In this document: piece by piece, positions 9,097-18,137 of the stretch | Position numbering within the stretch: position 1 is the first letter of the stretch | Layout of the letters: every line of letters starts with the position of its first letter | NCBI RefSeq assembly: GCF_011193355.1 | Contig: NZ_CP049780.1 | Span: forward strand, 6,850,634 to 6,914,633 | Length of the DNA stretch: 64,000 bases | Direction: 5' to 3' | Source: Streptomyces sp. JB150 | GTDB taxonomy: Bacteria; Actinomycetota; Actinomycetes; Streptomycetales; Streptomycetaceae | Notes under the pieces: generated by a model | Told to the model about the DNA's origin: nothing | The model's input: only the letters and a program-made list of their open reading frames with translations | The model's database searches: none | Translations under genes and position numbers: made by a program

Positions 9097-9469
9097 GAAA
9101 CCTCCCAAGTACGGTCATATCGCCGGACCGGCGCAGCGTAACCCGCCCTCCGGCCGTCGGCTCGGTTCCTCGCCGTACCGAACGGCGCGAGGTGACCCCG
9201 TCGGACTCCCGCGCCGCACCCCGTACCGCCAGGTCCCGTCGGACGCTCCGCCGGACCCCCGCGCCGCCCACGCCCGGCCCGCAACGCCGCCCGGCCCGCT
9301 CGCCGCCCGGCCCGCGCGCCGTCGGACCCGCGTCCGTCTCGCCGCAGCCCGTCCCGCCCGCACCCGCCGGGCCCGGTCCGCGTACCCTGTTGCGCCGCGA
9401 TGCCGGAGCGCCGCCCACCAGGCGGCGTTCTTCACGGCGAGCCGTCGTACCCGACGCCGAAGGAGCTCG
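9097..9469. other. 373-bp intergenic region, no gene seen
   Basis: This stretch lies between the divergent VOC and MetF-like genes and must hold both promoters. It is extremely C-rich on the plus strand (many CGC, CCC and GCC runs from about 9180 to 9380). I see no convincing protein, hairpin terminator or named operator. Confidence 0.6.
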
Positions 9470-10372
9470 ATGAACCCCGGCCCCACCGCCCCGGCCCCCG
9501 GCCCCACCGCCGCCGTGCGTGCCGCCGCGCTGACGCTGCTGGAGGACTTCTCCCTGGAGATGACCGGCAAGGACGTGCCGCACCTGGAGAAGGCGCGGCA
9601 GCTCATCCCGCCGGGCACCCGGATCAACGTGACCTTCCTCGGCAACGAGGACCTGCAGACGCGCCTGGCGGCGGCGCGGGCGGTGAAGCGGTTCGGCTTC
9701 CTGCCGGTGCCGCACCTCTCGGCCCGCCGGCTCGGCTCGCGTGCCGAGCTGGAGGAGTTCCTGGACGGACTGCGGGCCGACGGGACCGGGGAGCACGTCC
9801 TCGTCGTCGGGGGAGACCCGGCCCGGCCGCACGGGCCGTACGAGGACGCGCTGTCCGTGATCCGCACCGGTCTGCTGGAGCGCTACGGCGTGCGCCACGT
9901 CGGCGTCAGCGGCTACCCGGAGGGCCACCCCGCGATCACCGACCGGGTGCTGTGGGCGGCGCTCGCCGACAAGAGCGAGGCGCTCGCCGGCAAGCGGCTC
10001 GGCGGCCACGTCGTCACCCAGTTCGGGTTCGACGCCGACCGGGTGCTCGCCTGGGTCGCCGAGGTCCGCGAGCGCGGCATCGGCCTGCCGGTCCGGATCG
10101 GCGTGCCCGGCCCGGCCGGAGTGCGGCGGCTGATGTCGTACGCCACCCGCTTCGGCGTCGGCACCAGCGCGTCCATCGCCCGCAAGTACGGCTTCTCACT
10201 CACCAACCTCATGGGCACCGCGGGCCCCGACCGCTTCCTGCGGGCGCTCGCCGAGGGCTACGACCCGGACGTCCACGGCGAGGTGAAGGTGCACTTCTAC
10301 ACCTTCGGCGGCCTCGGGGCGACCTCGGAGTGGGTCGCGCGGTTCCGGGCGGAGCCGGCGGCGGGCGCCTGA
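9470..10372 (+). CDS. Methylenetetrahydrofolate reductase-like protein (MetF superfamily)
   Basis: This 300-residue protein has the flavin-binding TIM-barrel pattern of methylenetetrahydrofolate reductases: VTFLGNEDLQTRLAAARAVKRFG, HVLVVGGDPARPHGPYEDALSVI (about residues 105-127), VGVSGYPEGHP and HVVTQFGFDAD. ATG at 9470 follows AAGGAG at a rather short four-base spacing. Streptomyces normally carry a separate housekeeping metF, so this divergent copy may act on another folate or one-carbon intermediate. It is followed 60 bp later by terC on the same strand. Confidence 0.82.
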   Translation: MNPGPTAPAPGPTAAVRAAALTLLEDFSLEMTGKDVPHLEKARQLIPPGTRINVTFLGNEDLQTRLAAARAVKRFGFLPVPHLSARRLGSRAELEEFLDGLRADGTGEHVLVVGGDPARPHGPYEDALSVIRTGLLERYGVRHVGVSGYPEGHPAITDRVLWAALADKSEALAGKRLGGHVVTQFGFDADRVLAWVAEVRERGIGLPVRIGVPGPAGVRRLMSYATRFGVGTSASIARKYGFSLTNLMGTAGPDRFLRALAEGYDPDVHGEVKVHFYTFGGLGATSEWVARFRAEPAAGA

Positions 10373-10432
10373 CGGCGTGCTCTGTGACGATGCTGGGAGG
10401 CCCCCGGTCCCCCTCGCATCAGGAGCACCGCC

Positions 10433-11401
10433 GTGAACGTCTCCCTCACCGTCTGGGCGCTCAGCGTCGGCGTCCTGTGCGTCCTCGTCGCCGTCGACTT
10501 CCTGATCGGCCGCAAGCCGCACGAGGTCTCGCTGCGGGAGGCCGGCGTCTGGACGGTGGTGTGGATCGTCCTGGCCTGCGCCTTCGGCATCGGGCTCGGC
10601 ATGACCGCCGGCTGGAAACCGGCCGGGGAGTTCTTCGCCGGGTACATCACCGAGAAGTCGCTGAGCGTCGACAACCTCTTCGTCTTCGTCCTGATCATGG
10701 CGAAGTTCGCGGTGCCGCCGCCGTACCAGCAGCGCGTGCTGATGGTCGGCGTGCTCATGGCACTGGTGCTGCGGGCCGGGTTCATCGCCGCCGGCGCCGC
10801 GATCATCTCCGCGTTCTCGTGGGTGTTCTACCTCTTCGGCGCCTTCCTGATCTGGACGGCCTGGAAGCTGATCCAGGACGCCCGCAAGGAGGAGCACGAG
10901 GAGGAGTACCAGGAGAACAAGCTGCTCAAGTCCGTCGAGCGCCGCTTCGGCGTGGCCGACCGGTACCACGGCACCCGGCTGTGGGTCGAGCAGAACGGCA
11001 AGCGGGTCATGACGCCGATGCTGGTCGTGATGCTCGCCATCGGCTCCACGGACGTGCTGTTCGCCCTGGACTCCATCCCCGCGATCTACGGGCTGACCCA
11101 GGACCCGTACATCGTGTTCACCGCCAACGCCTTCGCCCTCATGGGTCTGCGGCAGCTGTACTTCCTCATCGGCGGCCTGCTCAAGAGGCTGGTCCACCTG
11201 TCGTACGGCCTGTCGGTCATCCTGGGCTTCATCGGCGTGAAGCTGGTGCTGCACGCGCTGCACGAGTCCGGGGTCCACGTGCCCGAGATCGGCATCCCCT
11301 TCTCCCTCGGCTTCATCGTGCTGGTGCTCGCGGTCACCACGGTCACCAGCCTGCGGGCCGCCAAGCGGTCCGAGAGCGGGGAGGAGCGCCCGGCCCGGTA
11401 G
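10433..11401 (+). CDS. TerC/Alx-family integral membrane protein
   Basis: This 322-residue polytopic protein belongs to the TerC family (tellurium resistance, and manganese export in studied members). About eight hydrophobic helices are visible. Conserved acidic intramembrane motifs appear in EKSLSVDNLFVFVLI (about residues 73-87) and GSTDVLFALDSIPAI (about 204-218). A cytoplasmic Glu/Lys-rich loop lies between (DARKEEHEEEYQENK). GTG at 10433 follows AGGAG at seven bases. The upstream gap is only 60 bp, too short for the manganese riboswitch that often precedes such genes. Confidence 0.9.
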   Translation: MNVSLTVWALSVGVLCVLVAVDFLIGRKPHEVSLREAGVWTVVWIVLACAFGIGLGMTAGWKPAGEFFAGYITEKSLSVDNLFVFVLIMAKFAVPPPYQQRVLMVGVLMALVLRAGFIAAGAAIISAFSWVFYLFGAFLIWTAWKLIQDARKEEHEEEYQENKLLKSVERRFGVADRYHGTRLWVEQNGKRVMTPMLVVMLAIGSTDVLFALDSIPAIYGLTQDPYIVFTANAFALMGLRQLYFLIGGLLKRLVHLSYGLSVILGFIGVKLVLHALHESGVHVPEIGIPFSLGFIVLVLAVTTVTSLRAAKRSESGEERPAR

Positions 11402-11421
11402 TAGCGGGCGCGGGCGTGCGG

Positions 11422-12432
11422 TCAGCCGGCCGGCTCGGGTGCCGCCTTGGCGCGCATCATCACGCAGTCGAACTCGACCACCCGGCCCGTGGCCGCCTCC
11501 CGGGTCACCGGGTACATGCCGGTGATCTCGAAGCCGCCCGCCTCGTACGCCGCGACGGCCTCGCTCATCCGCGGACTGCCCTCGTACAGCCGCAGGACGG
11601 CCACCTCCGACTGCAGCCCCACGAAGTCCGCGACGCGCTCCCCGGCACCGGCGAACACCTCCAGGTCGTAGCCCTGGGTGTCCATCTTCAGGAAGGGGCG
11701 CGGCTCGGCGATGCCGTCGAGGGCCTCGTCCATCACCGCGTCCAGCCGCCGGATCTCGATCTGCTCGGTGCGGGTGGTGGCGAACCGGCGGTAGCGGTCG
11801 CGTCCGTAGTCGCTGGGCGGCAGCAGCGAGTTCATGGTGTTCCAGCCGGTGTGGATGGTGCTGACCGTGTCCTCGCGGCCCAGTCCGCAGTGCCGCACGT
11901 GCCAGTCGGGGTCGTCGCGGGCGGCGTCCCGCAGGCGGGCGAAGGCGTCGGCGGTCGGCTCGAACGAGACGATCCGGCCGCGGTAGCCGAGCCGGCGCAG
12001 CCGCCGGGCGTACTGTCCGGCGTTGGCGCCGACGTCGAAGACGCAGTTCACCCCGTACAGCTCCAGCATCGCGGCCACGTGCTGGGCGCACAGGTACTCG
12101 GCGGCGGCCAGCTGGAGGCGGCGCTCGTCCGCCGGGGCCCGCCGGTCCAGCAGCAGCCGCGCGCCGGTGTCGCCGAGCCGCACGCCGGTCCACTCCCGGA
12201 CCCGCTCGCCGGCCCGCGCCGACCGGTCGCGCAGCACCACCCAGGTGTCCTTGCCGGCGCCCGTGACCGCGTACTGGCCGTTGTCGCGGGCCACCAGGTC
12301 GGCGCCCGCGTCCAGCGGGAGACGGGTGCGTCCGCCGCGCCGGGAGACCACCGCGGTCCCGGGCCCCAGGTCGATCACCTTCAGTCCGAGACGGGGCAGG
12401 AAGGTGAGCAGTCTTCGGTAGAGGGTCTGCAT
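11422..12432 (-). CDS. FkbM-family methyltransferase
   Basis: This 336-residue protein carries an FkbM methyltransferase domain in its C-terminal two thirds: CVFDVGANAGQYARRLRRLGY (motif I), RIVSFEPTADAF (acidic ribose ligand) and RPFLKMDTQGYDLEVFAGA, the FkbM signature. The first 90 residues show no recognised domain. The ATG at 12432 is preceded by GAGGGTG. The gene converges with terC across a 20-bp gap. FkbM enzymes usually methylate hydroxyls on sugars or natural products; no cluster around it indicates the substrate. Confidence 0.85.
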   Translation of the reverse strand: MQTLYRRLLTFLPRLGLKVIDLGPGTAVVSRRGGRTRLPLDAGADLVARDNGQYAVTGAGKDTWVVLRDRSARAGERVREWTGVRLGDTGARLLLDRRAPADERRLQLAAAEYLCAQHVAAMLELYGVNCVFDVGANAGQYARRLRRLGYRGRIVSFEPTADAFARLRDAARDDPDWHVRHCGLGREDTVSTIHTGWNTMNSLLPPSDYGRDRYRRFATTRTEQIEIRRLDAVMDEALDGIAEPRPFLKMDTQGYDLEVFAGAGERVADFVGLQSEVAVLRLYEGSPRMSEAVAAYEAGGFEITGMYPVTREAATGRVVEFDCVMMRAKAAPEPAG

Positions 12433-12595
12433 GCGCCCACCCTCGCAGAGTTGGCGTGAACAGATCCCCGGTTTGAACAACCTTCAACGAACAAGCGAAC
12501 GCATGACGGCCGGACGCGGCTGCGGCGGTGCGGCGACGGGTGCGTCCGGTGGTGCGGCGGACGCACCGGGCGGACGGGTGCGCCGGGCACGGCCA

Positions 12596-12624
12596 GGGGG
12601 CCGGAGCGGTGTGCTCCGGCCCCC
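12596..12624 (-). terminator. Hairpin terminator of the FMN reductase gene
   Basis: A perfect 12-bp stem (GGGGGCCGGAGC with its complement) closes a 5-base loop, 58 bp beyond the stop of the minus-strand reductase. There is no long T tract, which is normal in Streptomyces. Confidence 0.75.
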
Positions 12625-12681
12625 TTGAGGCGTGCGGTGCGCGGTGTGCCGTGCGTGCGGCGCGCGGACGGGCGGTGCGCG

Positions 12682-13236
12682 TCAGGCCGCGACGGCCTCG
12701 CCGTGCAGCCGGGCGACGACCTCGGTGAGCTGCGCGGCGACCTCGGCGTCGTCGGCCGGGTGGGCCTCGGCGAAGCGCTGCACGGAGCCGGGGATGGAGA
12801 GCTTGACGTCCTCGAGCACCTTGCCGCCCGCGATGCCCACGGACTTGCGGGTCTCGTCGTGCGCCCAGACACCGCCGTACTGGCCGAGCGCGGTGCCCAC
12901 CACGGCGACCGCCTTGCCGACGATGGCGCCGGTGCCGTACGGGCGGGACAGCCAGTCGATGGCGTTCTTCAGGACGGCCGGGATGGTGCCGTTGTACTCG
13001 GGGGTGAACAGCAGCAGCGCGTCGGCGGCGGCGACGGCCTCGCGCAGCCGGGCGGCGGCGGCCGGGACGGAGCCCTCGACGTCGATGTCCTCGTTGTAGA
13101 ACGGGATCTCGGCCAGGCCCTCGAACACCTGGATGTCGACGCCCTCGGGTGCGTGCTTCACGGCGGCCTCGGCGAGCTGGCGGTTGTGCGAACCGGCGCG
13201 GAGGCTGCCGACGAGCGCCAGGATGCGAACGGACAT
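12682..13236 (-). CDS. NADPH-dependent FMN reductase-family flavoprotein
   Basis: This 184-residue flavodoxin-fold protein has the FMN phosphate-binding loop GSLRAGSHNRQ (about residues 10-20) and the active-site FTPEYNGTIPAVLKNAIDWLSR (split here as TPEYNG then KNAIDW). Such enzymes reduce flavins, quinones, azo compounds or chromate using NADPH. The gene is divergent from a TetR-family regulator with two GGACCG-type palindromes between them, which suggests the regulator controls it. An individual hairpin terminator follows. Confidence 0.9.
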   Translation of the reverse strand: MSVRILALVGSLRAGSHNRQLAEAAVKHAPEGVDIQVFEGLAEIPFYNEDIDVEGSVPAAAARLREAVAAADALLLFTPEYNGTIPAVLKNAIDWLSRPYGTGAIVGKAVAVVGTALGQYGGVWAHDETRKSVGIAGGKVLEDVKLSIPGSVQRFAEAHPADDAEVAAQLTEVVARLHGEAVAA

Positions 13237-13291
13237 GGGGTACTCCCGATGGCTGAGAAAAGACGGCGGGTGAGCGGACTCCCGGAAGTAT

Positions 13292-13342
13292 CCGGACCGG
13301 GGTCCGTTTAAAGTTGTAACACCTAACCGGACCGCGGTCCAG
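13292..13342. promoter_or_regulatory. Paired TetR-type operators in the divergent promoter
   Basis: GGACCGCGGTCC at 13329-13340 is a perfect 12-bp palindrome. A near copy, GGACCGGGGTCC, lies at 13294-13305, 35 bp away. Both are flanked by CCGGT/GTTT-like sequence, and an AT-richer stretch (about 13306-13327) between them probably holds promoter elements. The pair occupies the gap between the FMN reductase and the TetR gene. Confidence 0.65.
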
Positions 13343-13371
13343 TTTCATTCCCGATGCTCTACGCTGGACTC

Positions 13372-14046
13372 ATGTCCGCCTCCCTGCCGCCCTTCCCGTC
13401 GCACCAGGAGCCCGCCGGCACCCCCGAGTTGCTGGAGCTGGGCGTCGCCGGACAGGACCCCTGCCTGCGCGCCGACGCCGCGCGCAACCGGGCCCGGCTG
13501 CTGGAGGCGGCCGCCAAGCTGATCGCGGAGCACGGCGCGGCCGGCGTCACCATGGAGGCGGTGGCCGCTGCGGCCCAGGTCGGCAAGGGCACCGTCTTCC
13601 GGCGCTTCGGCGACCGCGTCGGACTGCTCACCGCGCTGCTCGACCACTCCGAGCGCACGTTCCAGGCCGCGTTCCTCAGTGGGCCCCCGCCGCTCGGCCC
13701 CGGCGCCCCGCCCGTGGACCGGCTCAACGCCTTCGGGCACGCCATGCTCCGCCACTGCGCGCAGTCGCTGGAACTCCAGATCGCGGCCGAGCCCGACCCG
13801 GCCCGCCGGTTCACCGCCCCGGCCCGGCGCCTGCAGCGCGGCCACGTCACGCTGCTGCTGCGGCAGGCGCTGCCCGACGCGGACTGCGAACTCCTCGTGC
13901 CCGCGCTGATGGGCTTCCTCGACCCCGTCTCGGTCCACCACCTGACCAAGCAGTGCGGCATGCCCCTGGCCCGGCTGGAGGCGGGCTGGACCGACCTGGT
14001 CACCCGCGTCACCGGCGTCACACCGGCCGCGGCCGACAAGCCCTGA
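13372..14046 (+). CDS. TetR/AcrR-family transcriptional repressor
   Basis: This 224-residue regulator has an N-terminal helix-turn-helix at about residues 34-80 (ARNRARLLEAAAKLIAEHG, then VTMEAVAAAAQVGKGTVFRRFGDR) and a C-terminal ligand domain. ATG at 13372 (MSASLPPF) is preferred over one six codons earlier, which lies against the operator. Its divergent partner is an NADPH-FMN reductase, a common arrangement in which the repressor responds to the reductase's quinone or electrophile substrate. The ligand is not predictable. Confidence 0.9.
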   Translation: MSASLPPFPSHQEPAGTPELLELGVAGQDPCLRADAARNRARLLEAAAKLIAEHGAAGVTMEAVAAAAQVGKGTVFRRFGDRVGLLTALLDHSERTFQAAFLSGPPPLGPGAPPVDRLNAFGHAMLRHCAQSLELQIAAEPDPARRFTAPARRLQRGHVTLLLRQALPDADCELLVPALMGFLDPVSVHHLTKQCGMPLARLEAGWTDLVTRVTGVTPAAADKP

Positions 14047-14089
14047 CCCTCGTCCGGCGCACGCGCGACGCCCCGCGGACACCCGAGGC

Positions 14090-14270
14090 CTCGGGGTGTG
14101 CCCGGATGCCCGAGGGGCAGGATGCCGGGGGCCGGATGTCCTGAGGTGCCCGGACGCCCGGAGACGTCCGACGCCCGGAGGTGCCCGGCGCCGGGGGGCG
14201 CCCGTAAGCCCGCAGGTGCCCGGCGAACAGAGGCGTCCGGTGTCCGGGGGTGCCCGGTCCAGGCCCCCGG
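14090..14270. repeat. Degenerate GGTGCCCGG-rich tract
   Basis: Imperfect copies of GGTGCCCGG and GCCCGGA recur about ten times between the TetR gene and the LacI-type regulator gene. The spacing is irregular, so this looks like slippage-generated low-complexity DNA, not a defined iteron. It must include or adjoin the promoter of the LacI-type gene. Confidence 0.6.
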
Positions 14271-14294
14271 GCCTCTGCCAAGATGCCGTACGTC

Positions 14295-15320
14295 ATGGTG
14301 CAGATACCGAAAACGCCCGCGCCCGCGCAGCGTTCCGTGCCCACGAGTGCCGATGTGGCCCGTCTGGCCGGCGTCTCCCGGGCGACCGTCTCCTACGTCC
14401 TGAACAACACCAGCGCCGTACGCATCAGCGAACCCACCCGCCGCCGGGTCCACGAGGCCGCCGAGGAACTCGGATACGTCCCCCACGCGGCGGCCCGCAG
14501 CCTGCGCGCCGGGCACAGCCGGATGGTCCTGATGCCCGCCCCGGCCATCCCGGTCGGACCGCTCTACAGCCAGTTCATCAACGAGCTCCAGTGGGCCCTC
14601 GGCCGCCTCGACTACACGGTCGTGCAGTACGGCAGCCTGGGCCTGACCGGCGACGAGGCGGCCCGCGCCTGGGCCGAGCTGCGCCCCGTGGCCGTCCTCG
14701 TGCCCGGCTTTGGCCTCGGCCCGCGGGGCGTCGCCCTGCTCAAGCGCTCCGGCGCCCGCGCCGTGGTCACCCTCGGACCCGAGCCCGTCGAGGGCGCGCA
14801 CGCCCTGCTCATGGACCACGCGGCGGTCGGCCGGGCGGCGGGCGCGCATCTGTACGCGCGCGGACGGCGCCGGATCGGTGTCGTCGTCCCCGAGGAGCCC
14901 GGCCTGGAGCCCTTCTCCCGCCCCCGCCTGGACGGCGTACGCCAGGCCCTGCGCGGCACCGACGCCACCGTGACCGAGCTGCCGCTCGCCTACGAGGAGC
15001 GGTCCGCCGCCCGGCTCGCCGCGCGCTGGGGCGACCTCGGCCTCGACGGGGTGTTCGCGTACAACGACGAGTACGCCGTGCTGCTCATGCGCGCGCTCCA
15101 GGACGAGGGCGTCGACCTCCCCGGCGACACGGCCCTGATCGGCGCCGACGACCTCATGGCCGGACGGCTGCTGCGGCCCCGCCTCAGCACCGTCCACATC
15201 GAACTGCCGTCGGGCCGTGACCTCGCCGAACTCGTCGACCGCGCGGTCCGCGAACCCGGCGCCGCGCTGGAGCACCGCGAGGTGCTGGGCGCCGCGGTGG
15301 TGCACCGCGACTCCAGCTGA
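14295..15320 (+). CDS. LacI-family transcriptional regulator
   Basis: This 341-residue protein has the canonical LacI DNA-binding head, SADVARLAGVSRATVSYVLNN followed by the hinge RRRVHEAAEELGYVPHAAARSLR (about residues 18-63). A periplasmic-binding-protein-like effector domain follows, ending in DDLMAGRLLRPRLSTVHIE. ATG at 14295 (MVQIPK) was chosen; another ATG four codons upstream is possible, and neither has a strong ribosome site. No sugar operon adjoins it, so its target is unknown. Confidence 0.88.
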   Translation: MVQIPKTPAPAQRSVPTSADVARLAGVSRATVSYVLNNTSAVRISEPTRRRVHEAAEELGYVPHAAARSLRAGHSRMVLMPAPAIPVGPLYSQFINELQWALGRLDYTVVQYGSLGLTGDEAARAWAELRPVAVLVPGFGLGPRGVALLKRSGARAVVTLGPEPVEGAHALLMDHAAVGRAAGAHLYARGRRRIGVVVPEEPGLEPFSRPRLDGVRQALRGTDATVTELPLAYEERSAARLAARWGDLGLDGVFAYNDEYAVLLMRALQDEGVDLPGDTALIGADDLMAGRLLRPRLSTVHIELPSGRDLAELVDRAVREPGAALEHREVLGAAVVHRDSS

Positions 15321-15381
15321 CCACGCGTCGCATCGAGCGAGCGCCGCTCACCAGGCGGAATGACGGGAACCGCCCGGCGGG

Positions 15382-15783
15382 TCAGCGGTCTGCCTGACCG
15401 CCACCGCCCTGCGCCGCCTTCGCCTGCTGCTCGGCGACCGCCTTGCGGACCTCGTCCATGTCGAGAGCGCGGGCCTGCCCGATCACATCCGCCAGCGCCG
15501 CCTCGGGCAGCGCGCCGGGCTGCGCGAACACGGCCACCTGGTCGCGGACGATCATCAGCGTCGGGATGGACTGGATGCCGAAGGCCGCCGCCAGCTCCGG
15601 CTGGGCCTCGGTGTCCACCTTGCCGAACACCAGGTCCGGGTTGGCCTGCGCCGCCTTCTCGTACACCGGCGCGAACTGCCGGCAGGGACCGCACCACTCC
15701 GCCCAGAAGTCGATCAGCACGAAGTCGTTGTCCGTGACCGTCTGGTCGAAGTTCTCCTTGGTCAGCTCCACGGTGCTGCTCAT
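15382..15783 (-). CDS. Thioredoxin
   Basis: This 133-residue protein has a thioredoxin fold with the WCGPC redox site at residues 30-34 within IDFWAEWCGPCRQFAP, then VDTEAQPELAAAFGIQSIPTL with the conserved cis-proline. A short C-terminal extension (about 25 residues, Ala/Gln/Gly-rich) goes beyond the usual 105-110. The ATG at 15783 begins MSSTVELTKENF. It is divergent from a flavin disulfide-type oxidoreductase, so the two may share a redox function, although that protein is not a classic thioredoxin reductase. Confidence 0.93.
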   Translation of the reverse strand: MSSTVELTKENFDQTVTDNDFVLIDFWAEWCGPCRQFAPVYEKAAQANPDLVFGKVDTEAQPELAAAFGIQSIPTLMIVRDQVAVFAQPGALPEAALADVIGQARALDMDEVRKAVAEQQAKAAQGGGGQADR

Positions 15784-15962
15784 GGCGTATCCCTGCTTCC
15801 TGGTGGGGGTCCCGGTATAGGGGCGAGCCGTCCGCACAACACGGCCGGACAGCCGCCTATTCCGTGCGCGCCGACCCGTACGGCGGACGCGTGCGCGCGG
15901 CGTCGCGCATCCGCGCGCGTACCCCTGTGGCCTCCGCGCACACCACCCACCAGACTGACCCC

Positions 15963-17396
15963 ATGACGGAAACGGATTCCATCGCGTACGACGTCGTGGT
16001 CCTCGGAGCCGGGCCCGTGGGGGAGAACGTCGCCGACCGCACGCGCGCGGCCGGCCTCACCACCGCGGTCGTGGAGAGCGAACTGGTCGGCGGCGAGTGC
16101 TCCTACTGGGCGTGCATGCCCAGCAAGGCCCTGCTGCGCCCGGTGATCGCCCGCGCGGACGCCCGCCGCGTCCCCGGTCTGCGCCACCTCGTGCAGGGCC
16201 CCCTCGACGCGCCCGCCGTGCTCGCCCACCGGGACGAGTACACCTCCCACTGGCACGACGACGGGCAGGCCGACTGGCTGAAGGGCGTCGGCGCCGACCT
16301 CTACCGGGGCCACGGCCGCCTCGCCGGACCCCGCACGGTGACGGTCACCGGCCCCGACGGCAGCAGGCGCACCCTCACCGCCCGGCACGCCGTGGCCGTC
16401 TGCACCGGCAGCCGCGCCCGGCTGCCCGGACTGCCGGGGCTCGCCGACGTCCGGCCCTGGACCAGTCGCGAGGCCACCAGCGCCAAGACGGTGCCCGGAC
16501 GGCTGATCGTGGTCGGCGGCGGCGTGGTCGCCACCGAGATGGCCACCGCCTGGCAGGCCCTCGGATCCCGGGTGACCATGCTGGTGCGCGGCAAGGGGCT
16601 GCTCCCGCGCATGGAGCCGTTCGCCGGGGAGCTGGTCGCCGAGGCGCTGACCGAGGCCGGCGCCGAGATCCGCACCGGCACGTCCGTGACGGCGGTCAGC
16701 CGGGAGGACGGCACGGTGGTCGCCGTGACCGACGCCGGCGACCGCGTCGAGGCGGACGAGATCCTGTTCGCCACCGGCCGCGCCCCCCGCACCGACGACA
16801 TCGGCCTGGACACCGTCGGCCTGGAGCCCGGCCGCCCGCTGCCGGTCGACGACAGCCTGCGCGTCCCCGGCACCGACTGGCTCTACGCCGTCGGCGACGT
16901 CAACGAGCGGGCCCTCCTCACCCACCAGGGCAAGTACCAGGCCCGGATCGCGGGCGCCGCGATCGCCGCCCGCGCCTCCGGAGAGGCCGCGCTGGAGGCC
17001 GAGCCGTGGGGCGCGCACGCCGCCACCGCCGACCACGCCGCCGTACCGCAGGTCGTCTTCACCGACCCCGAGGCGGCGGCCGTCGGCCTCTCCCTGGCCG
17101 AGGCGGAGGCCGCCGGACACCGCGTCCGCGCCGTCGACGTCGACCTCGCGTCGGTCGCGGGTGCCGGACTCTACGCCGACGGCTACCGCGGCCGCGCCCG
17201 CATGGTCGTCGACCTGGAGGACGAGATCCTGCGCGGCGTCACGTTCGTCGGCCCCGGCGTCGGCGAGCTGATCCACTCCGCCACCATCGCCGTCGTGGGC
17301 CAGGTCCCGGTCGGCCGGCTGTGGCACGCCGTCCCGTCGTACCCGACGGTCAGCGAGGTGTGGCTGCGGCTGCTGGAGGCCTACCGGGACAGCTGA
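15963..17396 (+). CDS. FAD/NAD(P)-dependent disulfide-type oxidoreductase
   Basis: This 477-residue flavoprotein has the class I pyridine nucleotide-disulfide plan. It shows VVLGAGPVGENVADRTRAAG (FAD), the redox pair Cys-X4-Cys in GGECSYWACMPSKALL (about residues 43-58), VVGGGVVATEMATAW (NAD(P)) and YAVGDVNERALLTHQGKYQ. The C-terminal interface reads AVPSYPTVSEVW, where lipoamide dehydrogenase and glutathione reductase have a catalytic HPT-x-E; the histidine is replaced by tyrosine. The substrate may therefore differ from a standard dithiol. ATG at 15963 begins MTETDSIAYD. Confidence 0.88.
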   Translation: MTETDSIAYDVVVLGAGPVGENVADRTRAAGLTTAVVESELVGGECSYWACMPSKALLRPVIARADARRVPGLRHLVQGPLDAPAVLAHRDEYTSHWHDDGQADWLKGVGADLYRGHGRLAGPRTVTVTGPDGSRRTLTARHAVAVCTGSRARLPGLPGLADVRPWTSREATSAKTVPGRLIVVGGGVVATEMATAWQALGSRVTMLVRGKGLLPRMEPFAGELVAEALTEAGAEIRTGTSVTAVSREDGTVVAVTDAGDRVEADEILFATGRAPRTDDIGLDTVGLEPGRPLPVDDSLRVPGTDWLYAVGDVNERALLTHQGKYQARIAGAAIAARASGEAALEAEPWGAHAATADHAAVPQVVFTDPEAAAVGLSLAEAEAAGHRVRAVDVDLASVAGAGLYADGYRGRARMVVDLEDEILRGVTFVGPGVGELIHSATIAVVGQVPVGRLWHAVPSYPTVSEVWLRLLEAYRDS

Positions 17397-17459
17397 CGGA
17401 CCGTCAGGGAAGGTGCGCGGCCCGGCAGTCAGGGCGCGCGCACCCCCGGGGTGGCCGGT

Positions 17460-18107
17460 TCACCGGGGGAGCGGGAACCCCAGGGCCCGCGCGGCCTCCT
17501 CGGGTGTCGGCTGGTTCCAGCGCTCCGCCACCGCCTGGTGCGACGACAGCGAGCGCGGCTCCGCGCGGTCGAGGTACAGCACGCCGTCGAGGTGGTCGGT
17601 CTCGTGCTGCACGATCCGCGCGGGCCAGCCGGAGACCACCTCGTCCACGGCGCGGCCGTGCTCGTCCGCGCCCGTCAGCCGCACCCGCGCCGGCCGCGCC
17701 ACCACCGCCTGCCAGCCCGGCACGCTCAGACACCCCTCGAAGAACGCCGCCCGCTCACCGCCGACCGGCTCGTACGACGGGTTGACCAGCACCCGGAACG
17801 GCAGCGGCACCCGCCCGCGCGCCCGCCGCACCTCCTCCGGCACCGGCGCCGGATCCTCCAGCACCGCGATCCGCAGCCCGATCCCGACCTGCGGCGCGGC
17901 GAGCCCCACCCCCGGCGCCGCGTGCATCGTGCGGCGCAGCGCCTCGACGAAACGGGCCAGCAGGGCAGGCTCCAGCTGGCCGTCGAACGGCTCGGCCGGC
18001 CGCCGCAGCACCGGATCGCCCGCCGCCACGATGGGCAACGGCCCTTCCGCGGCCAGGAGTTCCTCGACCTGCTCGGCAACGGGCACGCGATGGCTGGGAG
18101 TAGACAT
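17460..18107 (-). CDS. def: Peptide deformylase
   Basis: This 215-residue metalloenzyme removes the formyl group from nascent N-termini. All three motifs are present: GVGLAAPQVGI (motif 1), EGCLSVPGW (motif 2, metal-binding Cys) and QHETDHLDG (motif 3, HExxH-type ligands). ATG at 18107 gives MSTPSHRVPV; a GTG 15 codons earlier would overlap a likely regulatory site and is not preferred. Streptomyces usually have several def paralogues, so this is probably an accessory copy. It stands divergent to the PepSY gene. Confidence 0.93.
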   Translation of the reverse strand: MSTPSHRVPVAEQVEELLAAEGPLPIVAAGDPVLRRPAEPFDGQLEPALLARFVEALRRTMHAAPGVGLAAPQVGIGLRIAVLEDPAPVPEEVRRARGRVPLPFRVLVNPSYEPVGGERAAFFEGCLSVPGWQAVVARPARVRLTGADEHGRAVDEVVSGWPARIVQHETDHLDGVLYLDRAEPRSLSSHQAVAERWNQPTPEEAARALGFPLPR

Positions 18108-18137
18108 TCCGCCAGCATGCCATGCCCCTCTAGCCTG

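Noticed and set aside
10373..10432. Manganese (yybP-ykoY) riboswitch before terC
   Set aside because: The gap is only 60 bp and already contains the ribosome site; there is no room for the aptamer.
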